This document shows, piece by piece, positions 50,737-59,200 of a DNA stretch of 64,000 nucleotides. Position numbers and translations under genes: made by a program. Below the pieces are notes generated by a model. That model had not been told where the DNA came from and searched no databases. It worked only from the letters and a program-made list of their open reading frames with translations. Source of the stretch: Gordonibacter sp036659115 (GTDB taxonomy: Bacteria; Actinomycetota; Coriobacteriia; Coriobacteriales; Eggerthellaceae); assembly GCF_036659115.1 (NCBI RefSeq), contig NZ_JAVXDF010000001.1; one strand, given 5' to 3'. The number at the start of each line of letters is the position of its first letter. Position 1 is the first letter of the stretch.

Positions 50737-50858
50737 GGTGCTTTTCGAAACGACGATTGCTGCATTGATTGCTGGAACGCGCGTTCTTGCATTGGAGGCA
50801 AATTTACGATATTTTAAACCAGCCTGTCTGTCAAGCGAATAGGCGAGTTCGCCGACCG

Positions 50859-50947
50859 TTTATCGAGAGCTGGGGAAGAGAGTTGGCTCGAGGATCCCGG
50901 CACCAACCTGGCAAAGCATGCCAAGGTGGTCCTGCCGACATCGATGA
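50859..50947 (+). promoter_or_regulatory. SAM riboswitch upstream of metK
   Basis: The metK leader shows the S-box pattern: ATCGAGAG at the 5' side of P1, GGATCCCGGCACCAACC in the core, GCC-AAGGTGGTCCTGCC, then TCGAT closing P1. The class is SAM-I or a close relative. The P1 3' strand runs directly into the metK ribosome site (AAGGAG at 50947-50952), so control is probably at translation: SAM binding would hide the site. No terminator follows. Confidence 0.8.
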
Positions 50948-50959
50948 AGGAGAAACATC

Positions 50960-52225
50960 ATGCTCAATAACCAAGGAAGCTATCTGTTCACGTCCGAGTC
51001 CGTGACGGAAGGGCATCCCGACAAGGTATGCGACCAGATATCAGACGCGGTGCTTGACGCCATCCTGTCCAAGGAGATCGAGTTGGCCGAGCGCGGCTAC
51101 GTGGCGCCGGGCGGGCAGGCGGCGGACCCGTCCCAGGTGCGCTGCGCCTGCGAGACGCTGGCTACCACGGGCATGGTCATCGTGACGGGCGAGATCCGCA
51201 CGCAGGCCTACGTGGACGTGCCGGGCATTGTGCGCGAGGTGCTCTCCGACATCGGCTACAACCGCGCGAAGTACGGCTTCGACTGCGACACGTGCGGCGT
51301 GTTGAACGCCATCCACGAACAGAGTCCGGACATTGCGCAGGGCGTGGACGAGTCATGGGAGGCCCAGCACGGGCTTGCAGGCGACGATCCTTACGAGCGC
51401 GTCGGCGCGGGCGATCAGGGCATGATGTTCGGCTATGCCTGCAACGAGACGTCCACCCTTATGCCCATGCCGGTGTATCTGGCTCACCGTCTGGCCGAGC
51501 GTCTGACCGAGGTGCGCAAGGACGGTACGCTGCCGTACCTGCGCCCCGACGGCAAGACGCAGGTGTCGGTGCGCTACGAGGACGGCATTCCGACAAGCGT
51601 GGAGAAGGTGGTTGTGTCTACCCAGCACGCCGACAACGTGGAGCATGGCGCTTTGAGCGCCGACATCGTCGCGCACGTGATCGAGCCCGTTTTCGCGGCC
51701 GAAGGCGTCAAGCTTGCCGAGGGTGCAGGCATCCATGTGAACCCCACCGGCCGCTTTGTCGTGGGCGGGCCCATGGGGGATGCGGGCCTCACCGGCCGCA
51801 AGATCATCGTGGACACCTACGGCGGCATGGGACGCCACGGCGGCGGCGCGTTCTCCGGCAAGGACTGCACGAAGGTAGACCGCTCGGGGGCCTATGCCGC
51901 GCGCTGGGTAGCCAAGAACGTGGTGGCCGCGGGGTTGGCTGACCGCTGCGAGGTACAGGTGGCTTATGCTATCGGCATGGCGCGTCCGGTGAGTGTGATG
52001 GTCGACACCTTCGGCACCGCGAAGGTGCCCGAAGCCGACATCATGGCTGCCGTGGAAAGCGTGTTCGATCTGCGCCCCGGCGCCATTATCGATGCGCTGG
52101 ACCTGCGCCGTCCGATCTACCGTAAAACCGCCGCCTACGGCCACTTCGGCCGCGAGCTGCCTGAGTTCACCTGGGAGCGAACCGACAAGGCCGGCGCGCT
52201 GCGGAAGGCCTGCGGGCTGGCGTAG
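50960..52225 (+). CDS. metK: S-adenosylmethionine synthetase
   Basis: A 421-residue enzyme that makes SAM from methionine and ATP. Family signatures: the N-terminal FTSESVTEGHPDKVCDQISDA with the ATP-binding His, GAGDQGMMFGYA, and GGGAFSGKDCTKVDRSGAY. The length is slightly above the usual 385-400, with an insertion near residue 50. The ATG at 50960 is seven bases after AAGGAG, and the SAM riboswitch immediately upstream gives feedback control. It stands before priA, which has its own promoter. Confidence 0.97.
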   Translation: MLNNQGSYLFTSESVTEGHPDKVCDQISDAVLDAILSKEIELAERGYVAPGGQAADPSQVRCACETLATTGMVIVTGEIRTQAYVDVPGIVREVLSDIGYNRAKYGFDCDTCGVLNAIHEQSPDIAQGVDESWEAQHGLAGDDPYERVGAGDQGMMFGYACNETSTLMPMPVYLAHRLAERLTEVRKDGTLPYLRPDGKTQVSVRYEDGIPTSVEKVVVSTQHADNVEHGALSADIVAHVIEPVFAAEGVKLAEGAGIHVNPTGRFVVGGPMGDAGLTGRKIIVDTYGGMGRHGGGAFSGKDCTKVDRSGAYAARWVAKNVVAAGLADRCEVQVAYAIGMARPVSVMVDTFGTAKVPEADIMAAVESVFDLRPGAIIDALDLRRPIYRKTAAYGHFGRELPEFTWERTDKAGALRKACGLA

Positions 52226-52253
52226 GCTTTGCGTCCCCCAGGGGGTGGGGTGC

Positions 52254-52262
52254 TGGTATACT
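52254..52262 (+). promoter_or_regulatory. Extended -10 promoter giving a leaderless priA mRNA
   Basis: TGGTATACT is an extended -10 whose last base is only seven bases before the priA ATG. The start point would fall on or next to the start codon, so the mRNA should have no leader. No Shine-Dalgarno sequence is seen. Confidence 0.6.
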
Positions 52263-52269
52263 TGATCCC

Positions 52270-54618
52270 ATGAAACTCGCATCGGTCATTCTCGACATAC
52301 CTACGCAGGCGCTCGATACGCCCTATACCTACCTCGTTTCCGACGATCCGACCGCGCTCGGCGGCTACGACATCGTGGTGGGGTGTGCCGCGCTCGTGCC
52401 GTTCGGGCCCCGGCAGGCGATAGGATTCGTCGTCGCACTTGAAGAGCATGCGGCAGACGATCTCCCGGCAGGTCTGAACCTGTCAAAGCTGAAGGCGATC
52501 GTGCGGGCGGTGAGCCCGGCATACTTCGATGAGGAGGGTGCCGCGTGCGCGCAGTGGCTCTCCGAGCGCTACTTGGCACCGCTTTCGTCGTGTGTGCGGC
52601 TGTTCACGCCGCCTGGCGGCGTGCCGCGCATGGTACGTTCCCGCGAGGGGTATTGGCGGCTCGAGGAGCCGACCGTGGGGGAGGTTGACGATCGCTGGGT
52701 CGTGCCGGGTCCGTCGTTTGCCGACTTCGAGCCGCGCAAGAACGCCGTGAAGCAAGGGGCCATCGTAGAGGCTCTGCGTGCGGGTGAGCTGCGCGTGGCC
52801 GAACTGGCTGCTGAGCTCGGTGCCGTATCCGGTGCGCTAAAAACGCTCGAGGGCAAAGGTGCGGTGCGCATCGAGCGCCGTCGCCGCATGCGGGGGATGC
52901 CCTCTGGGGTGTCGGGTGGTGTCGGCAGTCGGGAGGAATCGGGAAGCAGCTTCGTGCCTTCCCGAAAGCCCCTCCTTACTTCCGGCCAGGCAAGTGCCCT
53001 AGGAGCCGTCGAATCTGCCTGTGCATCCGGCAATGGCGAGGTCGTGCTTCTCGACGGCGTCACGGGATCGGGCAAGACCGAGGTGTACCTCCAGGCTATC
53101 GAGGCGACGCTCGCGGCCGGCCGCACGGCGTGCGTGCTTGTGCCCGAGATTTCGCTGACGCCGCAGACGGTGGGCCGGTTCCGCGGCCGGTTCGGCGACA
53201 CGGTGGCCGTCATGCACTCGCGCATGGGCGCGGGCGAGCGCTACGACCAGTGGGATTTCATCCGCTCGGGGGCGGCACGCGTGGTGGTGGGTGCGCGCAG
53301 TGCGCTGTTCACGCCGATGCGCAATTTGGGGCTCATCGTTATTGACGAGGAACACGAGGGGTCCTACAAGCAGGACAGCGCACCGCGCTACCATGCGCGT
53401 GACGTAGCGGTATGGATGGCGCGCCGCTCGGGTGCGGCCGTGGTGCTGGGGTCGGCCACGCCCTCTATCGAAAGCCTGCATGCCTGCGCCAAAGACGAGC
53501 GGTGGCATCAGGTGGAGCTGCCCGAACGCGCTAACGGCAAGCCGATGCCCCAGGTGCAGGTCGTGGACATGGCCCATGAGTTCGGAAGCGGCTCGCGCTC
53601 CATGTTCTCGCGTCCGCTGTCGAGCGCGCTGGCCGAGGAGCTGGCCGTGGGGCACAAGGCCGTGCTGCTGCTGAACCAACGCGGATTCGCTAAGTTCTTG
53701 CTGTGCCGCGAGTGCGGGTTCGTACCGGAATGCCCGTCGTGCTCCACGTCGCTCACCTTCCATGAGCGCGGTAATTTCCTTATCTGCCATCATTGTGGCT
53801 ACCGCATCGCGGCGCCGGCCACGTGTCCTGAATGCGGCAGCCCCTACTTGAAGAAGTTCGGTGCGGGTACCCAGCGCGTCGAGGCCGACCTGCGCGTGCT
53901 GTTGGACGAAGCGCCGGGCGTGGGGCCGGACGTGCCCATTGTGCGCATGGATGCCGACACCACCGGCGGCAAGGGGTCCCATCAGCGTCTGCTCGAGGAA
54001 TTCGCCGCCGCTGACGCGGCAGTGCTGCTGGGCACGCAGATGATCGCCAAGGGACTCGACTTCGAGGACGTGACGTTGGTGGGTGTTATCAACGCCGACA
54101 CCATGCTGAAGCTGCCCGACTACCGCGCCTCCGAGCGTACGTTCGCGCTGGTCGAGCAGGTAGCGGGCCGTGCGGGTCGGGCGGAGCTGCCGGGCCGCGT
54201 GCTCGTGCAGACCTACGAGGCTGATGCGGCGCCCATCCAGGCTGCCGCAACGTATGACCGCGCGCTGTTCCTGCGCGACGAGTTGCCTAAACGCCGGTTG
54301 TTGAAGTACCCGCCTTACGTGCGCATGGCCAACATCTTGGTGTGGGGCAAGGACGAAGGGGCGGTGCGCAGCCTTGCTGCGGCATTGCATGCCGACCTTG
54401 GACGTCACGTGCGCAACTATGTTGGCAACTCCTGGGACGTGTTGGCCGCTACGCCGTGCGTTCTTGCGAAGCTGCGCGGTACGTACCGCTGGCATATCGT
54501 GGTCAAATGCCCCCTGGAAAGCGATCTTTCCGCAGTGCTGCTCCCGTTTTTCCGTGCGCGCAAGCCGGATCGCGACGTGAACGTCGCAGTGGACGTCGAT
54601 CCTGACGACTTGCTGTAG
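52270..54618 (+). CDS. priA: Primosomal protein N' (replication restart helicase)
   Basis: A 782-residue PriA. Residues 1-110 are the 3'-DNA-binding domain (LASVILDIPTQALDTPYTYLV), followed by a winged helix. The helicase core has GVTGSGKTEVYLQ near residue 260, VIDEEHEGSYKQ and LGSATPSIES, and the zinc cluster has paired Cys (CRECGFVPECPSC, CHHCGY, CPECGSPYL). The C-terminal half is complete. It restarts collapsed replication forks. The ATG at 52270 follows a TATACT box by seven bases and has no ribosome site, so a leaderless transcript is likely. Confidence 0.95.
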   Translation: MKLASVILDIPTQALDTPYTYLVSDDPTALGGYDIVVGCAALVPFGPRQAIGFVVALEEHAADDLPAGLNLSKLKAIVRAVSPAYFDEEGAACAQWLSERYLAPLSSCVRLFTPPGGVPRMVRSREGYWRLEEPTVGEVDDRWVVPGPSFADFEPRKNAVKQGAIVEALRAGELRVAELAAELGAVSGALKTLEGKGAVRIERRRRMRGMPSGVSGGVGSREESGSSFVPSRKPLLTSGQASALGAVESACASGNGEVVLLDGVTGSGKTEVYLQAIEATLAAGRTACVLVPEISLTPQTVGRFRGRFGDTVAVMHSRMGAGERYDQWDFIRSGAARVVVGARSALFTPMRNLGLIVIDEEHEGSYKQDSAPRYHARDVAVWMARRSGAAVVLGSATPSIESLHACAKDERWHQVELPERANGKPMPQVQVVDMAHEFGSGSRSMFSRPLSSALAEELAVGHKAVLLLNQRGFAKFLLCRECGFVPECPSCSTSLTFHERGNFLICHHCGYRIAAPATCPECGSPYLKKFGAGTQRVEADLRVLLDEAPGVGPDVPIVRMDADTTGGKGSHQRLLEEFAAADAAVLLGTQMIAKGLDFEDVTLVGVINADTMLKLPDYRASERTFALVEQVAGRAGRAELPGRVLVQTYEADAAPIQAAATYDRALFLRDELPKRRLLKYPPYVRMANILVWGKDEGAVRSLAAALHADLGRHVRNYVGNSWDVLAATPCVLAKLRGTYRWHIVVKCPLESDLSAVLLPFFRARKPDRDVNVAVDVDPDDLL

Positions 54619-54754
54619 CGTCCGATGCGGCACCTTCGCGGGCTTTCCGCGTGCGGCTGCCTTCCTGCCGATCGTTGGTTGGCAAGCCCCGGTTGCATGG
54701 TATCCTGTTCGCTTGCTGGGGGCGTTCATTCAAGAGGCGAAGGGAGAATGAACC

Positions 54755-57652
54755 GTGAAAACACACGCGACGCGGATCGCACGGTCGATCCTTGCCGCAG
54801 TGCTTGCCGCAGGATGCGCTTTCGTCGTACCTGCTGTTGCCGCCGAGCAGGCGGATAACCAAGCGAAGGTTTCACTGTCATCTGGGGGCACGGGTGCGCA
54901 AGAGGGTGCACTGGTAGGCCCCGAGACGTTCGAAGGCCGGGGTGCGCAGCCGGAGGAACGCGTGGTGAGAGTCGCATTTCCCGAGGTCGAAGGCATCAGC
55001 ATGACCGACAGCGCCGGTGTACGCAGCGGACTGTTCTACGATTGGCTTGTCGAGATAGGCAAGTACACCGGATGGGAATACGAGTTCGTGGGCGGCGATG
55101 CCGAAAACCTCGCGAACGCGGCTATCTCGGGAGAAGTCGACCTTGTCGGCAGCATGTATCACCGCGAGCAGCTGGAGGGCTTGCTGGACTATGCGGCCTA
55201 CAGCATGGGCTCGAACTACTCCTTGTTGATCTGCCCCGAAAACAACGACTCCATTGCCAGCTTCGATCTTCGCACGTTGAACGGCAAGACCATCGGCGTA
55301 TACCGCAACGCTAGCGAGAAGAACCGCCGCCTCGAGGCGTTTCTCGAACTCAACAACCTTTCCTGCAACGTGGTGCAGTTGGATCTCGAGGGCTACGAGC
55401 GATGCCTCGAAGACGGCGTGGCCGATGCGATGCTGGGAAGCGATAGGGAAGTGCCGGACGGATGCCGGGTGGTAGCGGGATTCGAAGGCGAACCCTACTA
55501 CATCGCCCTGCCCAAGGGAAGCGATCTGGCGGCTGCCCTGAACGAGGCTCTCGGGCAGATATACTCCGCCGATGCAGGGTTTGCGCGTACGCTGCATGCG
55601 TGCTACTTCCCTCACGAATACTATAATTCGATAAGCCTTACCGAAGCCGATCGCGCCTTTGTCGAGCAGACAGGCGTTGTCTCGGTTGCCGTGGTAGCCG
55701 ATCGGTTGCCGCTCTACTACCAGTACGAGGGGAAGTACCGTGGCGTGGTCAAGGATGCGTTCGATCGTATTGCGCAGCGCACGGGCCTCTCGTTTCGCTT
55801 CGAGCATGCCGCCACCTACGAAGAGGCGCTCAACATGGTGCGCAACGGCGAGGTGGAGGTCATGGGCAGCTTCATGGACGATGAGCACATGGCCGGCGAA
55901 CAGGGTCTTTCGCTTACCAAGGACTTCGCTTCGCTTGACGAGGTGGTGTTGAGGAACAAGCTGCGCGAACGGTCCGACGGCAGGGCCGCCCTCGCGCAGA
56001 TAAACGGACGAGAAGACCCGGCCGGGTTGGACGCGACGGAGGTAGTTCACTTCGACACGTACCAGGAATGCCTTGAGGCGGTGAATGCCGGGCGCGCCGA
56101 TTTCACCTGTATACCGGCAGCATTTGCTGAAAGCCTGTTCACCGAGCATGCATACGGTAATATCGTGCCCTCTGCTGCCGACCATCGCGACCTCAAACTG
56201 TCCATCGCACTGCCGAAGCCGGTCGATTCGGCCATGTATTCCGTTCTGAATAAGGCGGTGGGCAGCTTTACCGAAGAGGAGCGGGCGGCCATGTTGGTGC
56301 GCGGCGCGGCATCTGTCGGCGGACGTATGCCCTCGCTTGAGGCGATCGTATCCAGCAACCCCATGGCCGTAGTGGCGGTGTCTCTCGTGTTCTCGCTTTT
56401 GGTTGGCGCTGTTGCTATCGTGGCGGCCACCTCAAAAGTGCGCTCCCGTACCATGGCCTTGAAGCTGGAGCAGGCCGAGGAAACGAGCCGTGCGAAGTCC
56501 GACTTCCTCTCGCGTATGTCCCATGAGATACGCACGCCCATGAACGCCATCATCGGCCTGAGCTCGGTGGCCACGCTCTCGGGCGAGGCGACGCCTTCGG
56601 TGCAGTCGAGCCTGGAGAAGATCAACACCTCGGCGCAGTACCTGCTCGCGCTGGTGAACGACATCCTCGATATGTCTAAGATCGAGAACGGCAAGATGTG
56701 CATCGAGGCTGTCCCTGTGCGCCTGCGCGCCTTGGTCGATCGGCTAGGTAGCATGTACTGCATTCTTGCCGAGGAGAAAGGTATTGCGCTGACGGTACGC
56801 TGCGGGGGCGATGAGGTGGTCATGGCCGACGACGTGCGCCTGCAGCAGGTGCTGGCGAACCTGCTGTCGAACGCTTTCAAGTTCACGGAACCGGGCGGCT
56901 CCGTGCTGCTGGCTGTCGACAAGCTGTCGGAGGGGGGAGGCGATGCAACCGTCCGGTTCAGCGTGACCGACGATGGCGAGGGTATCCGTCCTGAGGACCT
57001 CGACCGTATTTTCGAGTCGTTCGAGCAGGCGGCCGAAAACCATCGCAACGCCCAAGGCACGGGGCTTGGACTTGCCATCAGCAGTAACCTCGTGCACCTT
57101 ATGGGCGGCAAGCTCGACGTGCGCAGCCGTTTGGGCCAGGGAACTGAGTTCTTCTTTACTTTGAGCCTGCCGCGGGCGTTGCCGGAAGACCTGCCGCGTG
57201 ATCGTGCGGAGCTTTCGGCGACTGCGGCCGAGGAAGGGCGTACTTTTGCGGGTGTGCAGGTGCTGCTTGCCGAGGACAACGACCTGAACGCCGAGATAGC
57301 CGTAGCGTTGCTGGAGATGAAGGGCGTGACGGCCGATCGTGCTGCGAACGGGCGCGAGGCAGTTGACCTGTTTGCTGCTGCGGCCCCGGGGTTCTACGAC
57401 ATCGTGCTCATGGACGTGCAGATGCCTGTGCTGGACGGCTTGTCGGCCGTGCGCGAACTGCGCGCGCTCGATCGGCCCGATGCGCACACGATCCCCATTG
57501 TCGCCCTGACGGCCAGCACGTTCCAGGAAGATCGAGACGATGCGGCTGCGGCGGGCATGGACGGGTTTCTGCCCAAGCCCTTCGATGCTCGGCAGCTCTA
57601 CGGGGTGCTTCATCGCTTCTTGCCGTCCGGCGGGTCCGAAGCGGCATCTTGA
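54755..57652 (+). CDS. Hybrid sensor kinase with two solute-binding sensor domains
   Basis: A 965-residue kinase. An N-terminal signal peptide (SILAAVLAAGCAFVVPAVA) is followed by two periplasmic-type SBP_bac_3 domains outside the cell (about 70-290 and 305-510). Then come one helix near 525-545, HisKA with phospho-acceptor His (FLSRMSHEIRTPMN), HATPase (NLLSNAFKF, DDGEGI, GTGLGLAI) and a C-terminal receiver (VLLAEDNDLNAEIA, acceptor Asp in IVLMDVQMP). It resembles BvgS-type sensors that detect small molecules such as amino acids. No output regulator is coded nearby. GTG start; AGGGAG eight bases upstream. Confidence 0.92.
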   Translation: MKTHATRIARSILAAVLAAGCAFVVPAVAAEQADNQAKVSLSSGGTGAQEGALVGPETFEGRGAQPEERVVRVAFPEVEGISMTDSAGVRSGLFYDWLVEIGKYTGWEYEFVGGDAENLANAAISGEVDLVGSMYHREQLEGLLDYAAYSMGSNYSLLICPENNDSIASFDLRTLNGKTIGVYRNASEKNRRLEAFLELNNLSCNVVQLDLEGYERCLEDGVADAMLGSDREVPDGCRVVAGFEGEPYYIALPKGSDLAAALNEALGQIYSADAGFARTLHACYFPHEYYNSISLTEADRAFVEQTGVVSVAVVADRLPLYYQYEGKYRGVVKDAFDRIAQRTGLSFRFEHAATYEEALNMVRNGEVEVMGSFMDDEHMAGEQGLSLTKDFASLDEVVLRNKLRERSDGRAALAQINGREDPAGLDATEVVHFDTYQECLEAVNAGRADFTCIPAAFAESLFTEHAYGNIVPSAADHRDLKLSIALPKPVDSAMYSVLNKAVGSFTEEERAAMLVRGAASVGGRMPSLEAIVSSNPMAVVAVSLVFSLLVGAVAIVAATSKVRSRTMALKLEQAEETSRAKSDFLSRMSHEIRTPMNAIIGLSSVATLSGEATPSVQSSLEKINTSAQYLLALVNDILDMSKIENGKMCIEAVPVRLRALVDRLGSMYCILAEEKGIALTVRCGGDEVVMADDVRLQQVLANLLSNAFKFTEPGGSVLLAVDKLSEGGGDATVRFSVTDDGEGIRPEDLDRIFESFEQAAENHRNAQGTGLGLAISSNLVHLMGGKLDVRSRLGQGTEFFFTLSLPRALPEDLPRDRAELSATAAEEGRTFAGVQVLLAEDNDLNAEIAVALLEMKGVTADRAANGREAVDLFAAAAPGFYDIVLMDVQMPVLDGLSAVRELRALDRPDAHTIPIVALTASTFQEDRDDAAAAGMDGFLPKPFDARQLYGVLHRFLPSGGSEAAS

Positions 57653-57678
57653 GGGGAATCGATTGTCGGAGCGTGCCC

Positions 57679-58746
57679 TTAGATCGATGCCGCGGTATCG
57701 AGGGCGTAGTCGATCCACAAGCCGATGCGCTTATGCCAGGGGAGCGTGGCGCGTGTCTCGCGGGTCGCGTATGTCCAGTCGTAAAGCGTTTCGGAATCGG
57801 CGAACCGCTGGGGCTTCGACGACGAGCCCAGCACGACGGCATAGTACTCGTGGCCGTCGCCCCGGTTCACGGCGGTGGCCACGCAGGGACCGGCTGCGAG
57901 CGTGTAGCCGGTCTTGGCGGCACAGGTGCCTTCGTAGGTTTGCAGCATGGTGTCGGTGTTGGATAGGGAGAGCGTGGTTTCGCTGCCGTTCCGGTTCACG
58001 GCAATATCCACGTTCGAGAATCCGATGCTGGCCCGGAACCGTTCGATGCCCATACCGTAGCGCAGCATGACGGCGACATCCTGTGCGCAGCTGTACTGCC
58101 CCTGCGCCCATGCGTCGAAGTCGAGACCATGCGGGTTCGTGAAGCAGGTGTTCACCAGTCCGAGTGCCGAGCCTTTGGCGTTCATGGCATCGACGAAGGC
58201 CGTTTGGCAGGCGTAACCGTCGCCGGAGAGTCCCTGGTCGGCAAGGATGATCGTACCAGCGGCCTCGGCAAGGGCGGTTGCGGCATCGTTTCCCGATGCG
58301 GTAAGCAGCGCTTTGAGCGAGGCATCGAGAGTCATGACATCGCCCTGCATCAGCCCGGCGCTGGATTCTCCGACGCTGGCGGCTGTCGGTGTCACCTTGA
58401 TGGCCGCATCGGGAGAGAGGGTCTCCAGGGCCACAATGGCTGTCATGATCTTTGTAAGGGACGCGATCTGGGCCTGGTCGGTTGCGCGTCGTCCGAAGCA
58501 GAGGTCGCCGCCCTCGTCGAGCACCGACGCGTAGGATGCCTCGAGGTCGGGTCCGCTTCGGACGGGAATTCCGTGCTGTAGGGCGGTCTGCCCGAACAGT
58601 AGGTCGCTTTCCTCTGCGGCCGCATGCGCAGGCGTGGGGGCGATACAGCCGAGGCCCAAGGCGAGGCACAGGACTCCGACCGAGGCGGCTCGGACGCTTT
58701 GGTGGGAGAACGCGATGAATGATTTTGTGGGGCGGGAGGAAGCCAC
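57679..58746 (-). CDS. D-alanyl-D-alanine carboxypeptidase (S11)
   Basis: A 355-residue penicillin-binding-protein-type carboxypeptidase that trims peptidoglycan side chains outside the cell. A signal peptide (VGVLCLALGLGCIAPTPAHA) is followed by the catalytic motifs SLTK (nucleophile Ser), SGN and KTG. The GTG at 58746 has AAAGG nine bases upstream; the longer open frame before it crosses the promoter and is rejected. A minus-strand TATACT box at 58798-58803 with TTCGCA 18 bases further supports this start. It is convergent with the sensor kinase gene. Confidence 0.92.
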   Translation of the reverse strand: MASSRPTKSFIAFSHQSVRAASVGVLCLALGLGCIAPTPAHAAAEESDLLFGQTALQHGIPVRSGPDLEASYASVLDEGGDLCFGRRATDQAQIASLTKIMTAIVALETLSPDAAIKVTPTAASVGESSAGLMQGDVMTLDASLKALLTASGNDAATALAEAAGTIILADQGLSGDGYACQTAFVDAMNAKGSALGLVNTCFTNPHGLDFDAWAQGQYSCAQDVAVMLRYGMGIERFRASIGFSNVDIAVNRNGSETTLSLSNTDTMLQTYEGTCAAKTGYTLAAGPCVATAVNRGDGHEYYAVVLGSSSKPQRFADSETLYDWTYATRETRATLPWHKRIGLWIDYALDTAASI

Positions 58747-58797
58747 GGTCGGATACCTTTCTTTCAGGTTCGGTGTGGTAGGTGCCGTCTTCCCGAC

Positions 58798-58827
58798 AGT
58801 ATACGCCCCTCGGGCGGCCTGTGCGAA
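58798..58827 (-). promoter_or_regulatory. Promoter of the D,D-carboxypeptidase gene
   Basis: On the minus strand TTCGCA (58827-58822), 18 bases, TATACT (58803-58798), about 50 bases before the chosen GTG start. Confidence 0.6.
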
Positions 58828-58914
58828 AAGAGCCTCGACCCCGACCCCTGACGGGTTCCGTTTACGGATGTGCGGACCTCCGTGCCGTGTGTCAAAAAGG
58901 CAAGGCAAAACAAA

Positions 58915-58991
58915 GGTAGGTTGAAGGTAGGTTGAAAACCTAAACGCAACAGTGTTGCAGTAACTTGTGCAGGCGAAGCCGGTAGGTTGAA
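58915..58991 (+). repeat. GGTAGGTTGAA repeats upstream of tracrRNA
   Basis: GGTAGGTTGAA occurs at 58915-58925, 58926-58936 (directly adjacent) and 58981-58991. Next to the second copy the symmetric TAGGTT-GAA-AACCTA forms, and GCAAC/GTTGC at 58945-58957 is another small inverted repeat. The third copy contains the TTGAAA of the proposed tracrRNA promoter. The role is unknown. Confidence 0.6.
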
Positions 58992-59023
58992 AAGGCAAAA
59001 TAAAAAACTGATACGATCAACTA

Positions 59024-59148
59024 TGGAATAAATCTCTTTCACATGCTAAACTAATTGACGAGTGGTTCCTAATAAGCTGCAGACACGATAGCTGCAGTGA
59101 CTTCTCAGTTCAGCCGAAAGGCGAACCTGCCCCGTAAGGGGCTTTTTT
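59024..59148 (+). ncRNA. Putative tracrRNA of the type II-C CRISPR system
   Basis: A promoter-like TGATACGAT (59009-59017) precedes a gene-free stretch ending in a strong terminator (GCCCC-GTAA-GGGGC then six Ts, 59129-59148). In order it holds an AT-rich 5' part, AATAAG at 59071-59076, a hairpin CTGCAG/CTGCAG (59077-59097), and a hairpin GTTC-A-GCC-GAAA-GGCGAAC (59108-59126). This is the layout of tracrRNAs: anti-repeat, AAUAAG-type junction, hairpins, terminator. It lies 50 bases before cas9 on the same strand, usual for type II-C. The exact ends and the anti-repeat need the array, which is outside the window. Confidence 0.72.
59129..59148 (+). terminator. tracrRNA terminator
   Basis: GCCCC-GTAA-GGGGC followed directly by TTTTTT: a textbook Rho-independent terminator ending the RNA before cas9. 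Confidence 0.85.
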
Positions 59149-59200
59149 ATTATATAATCTAAATTGTCATATTCTAGCAAAACGTCTCTGAGGAGAAGCC

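Noticed and set aside
58915..58991. GGTAGGTTGAA repeats as a CRISPR array
   Set aside because: Units are too short, two copies are directly adjacent with no spacer, and the spacing is irregular.
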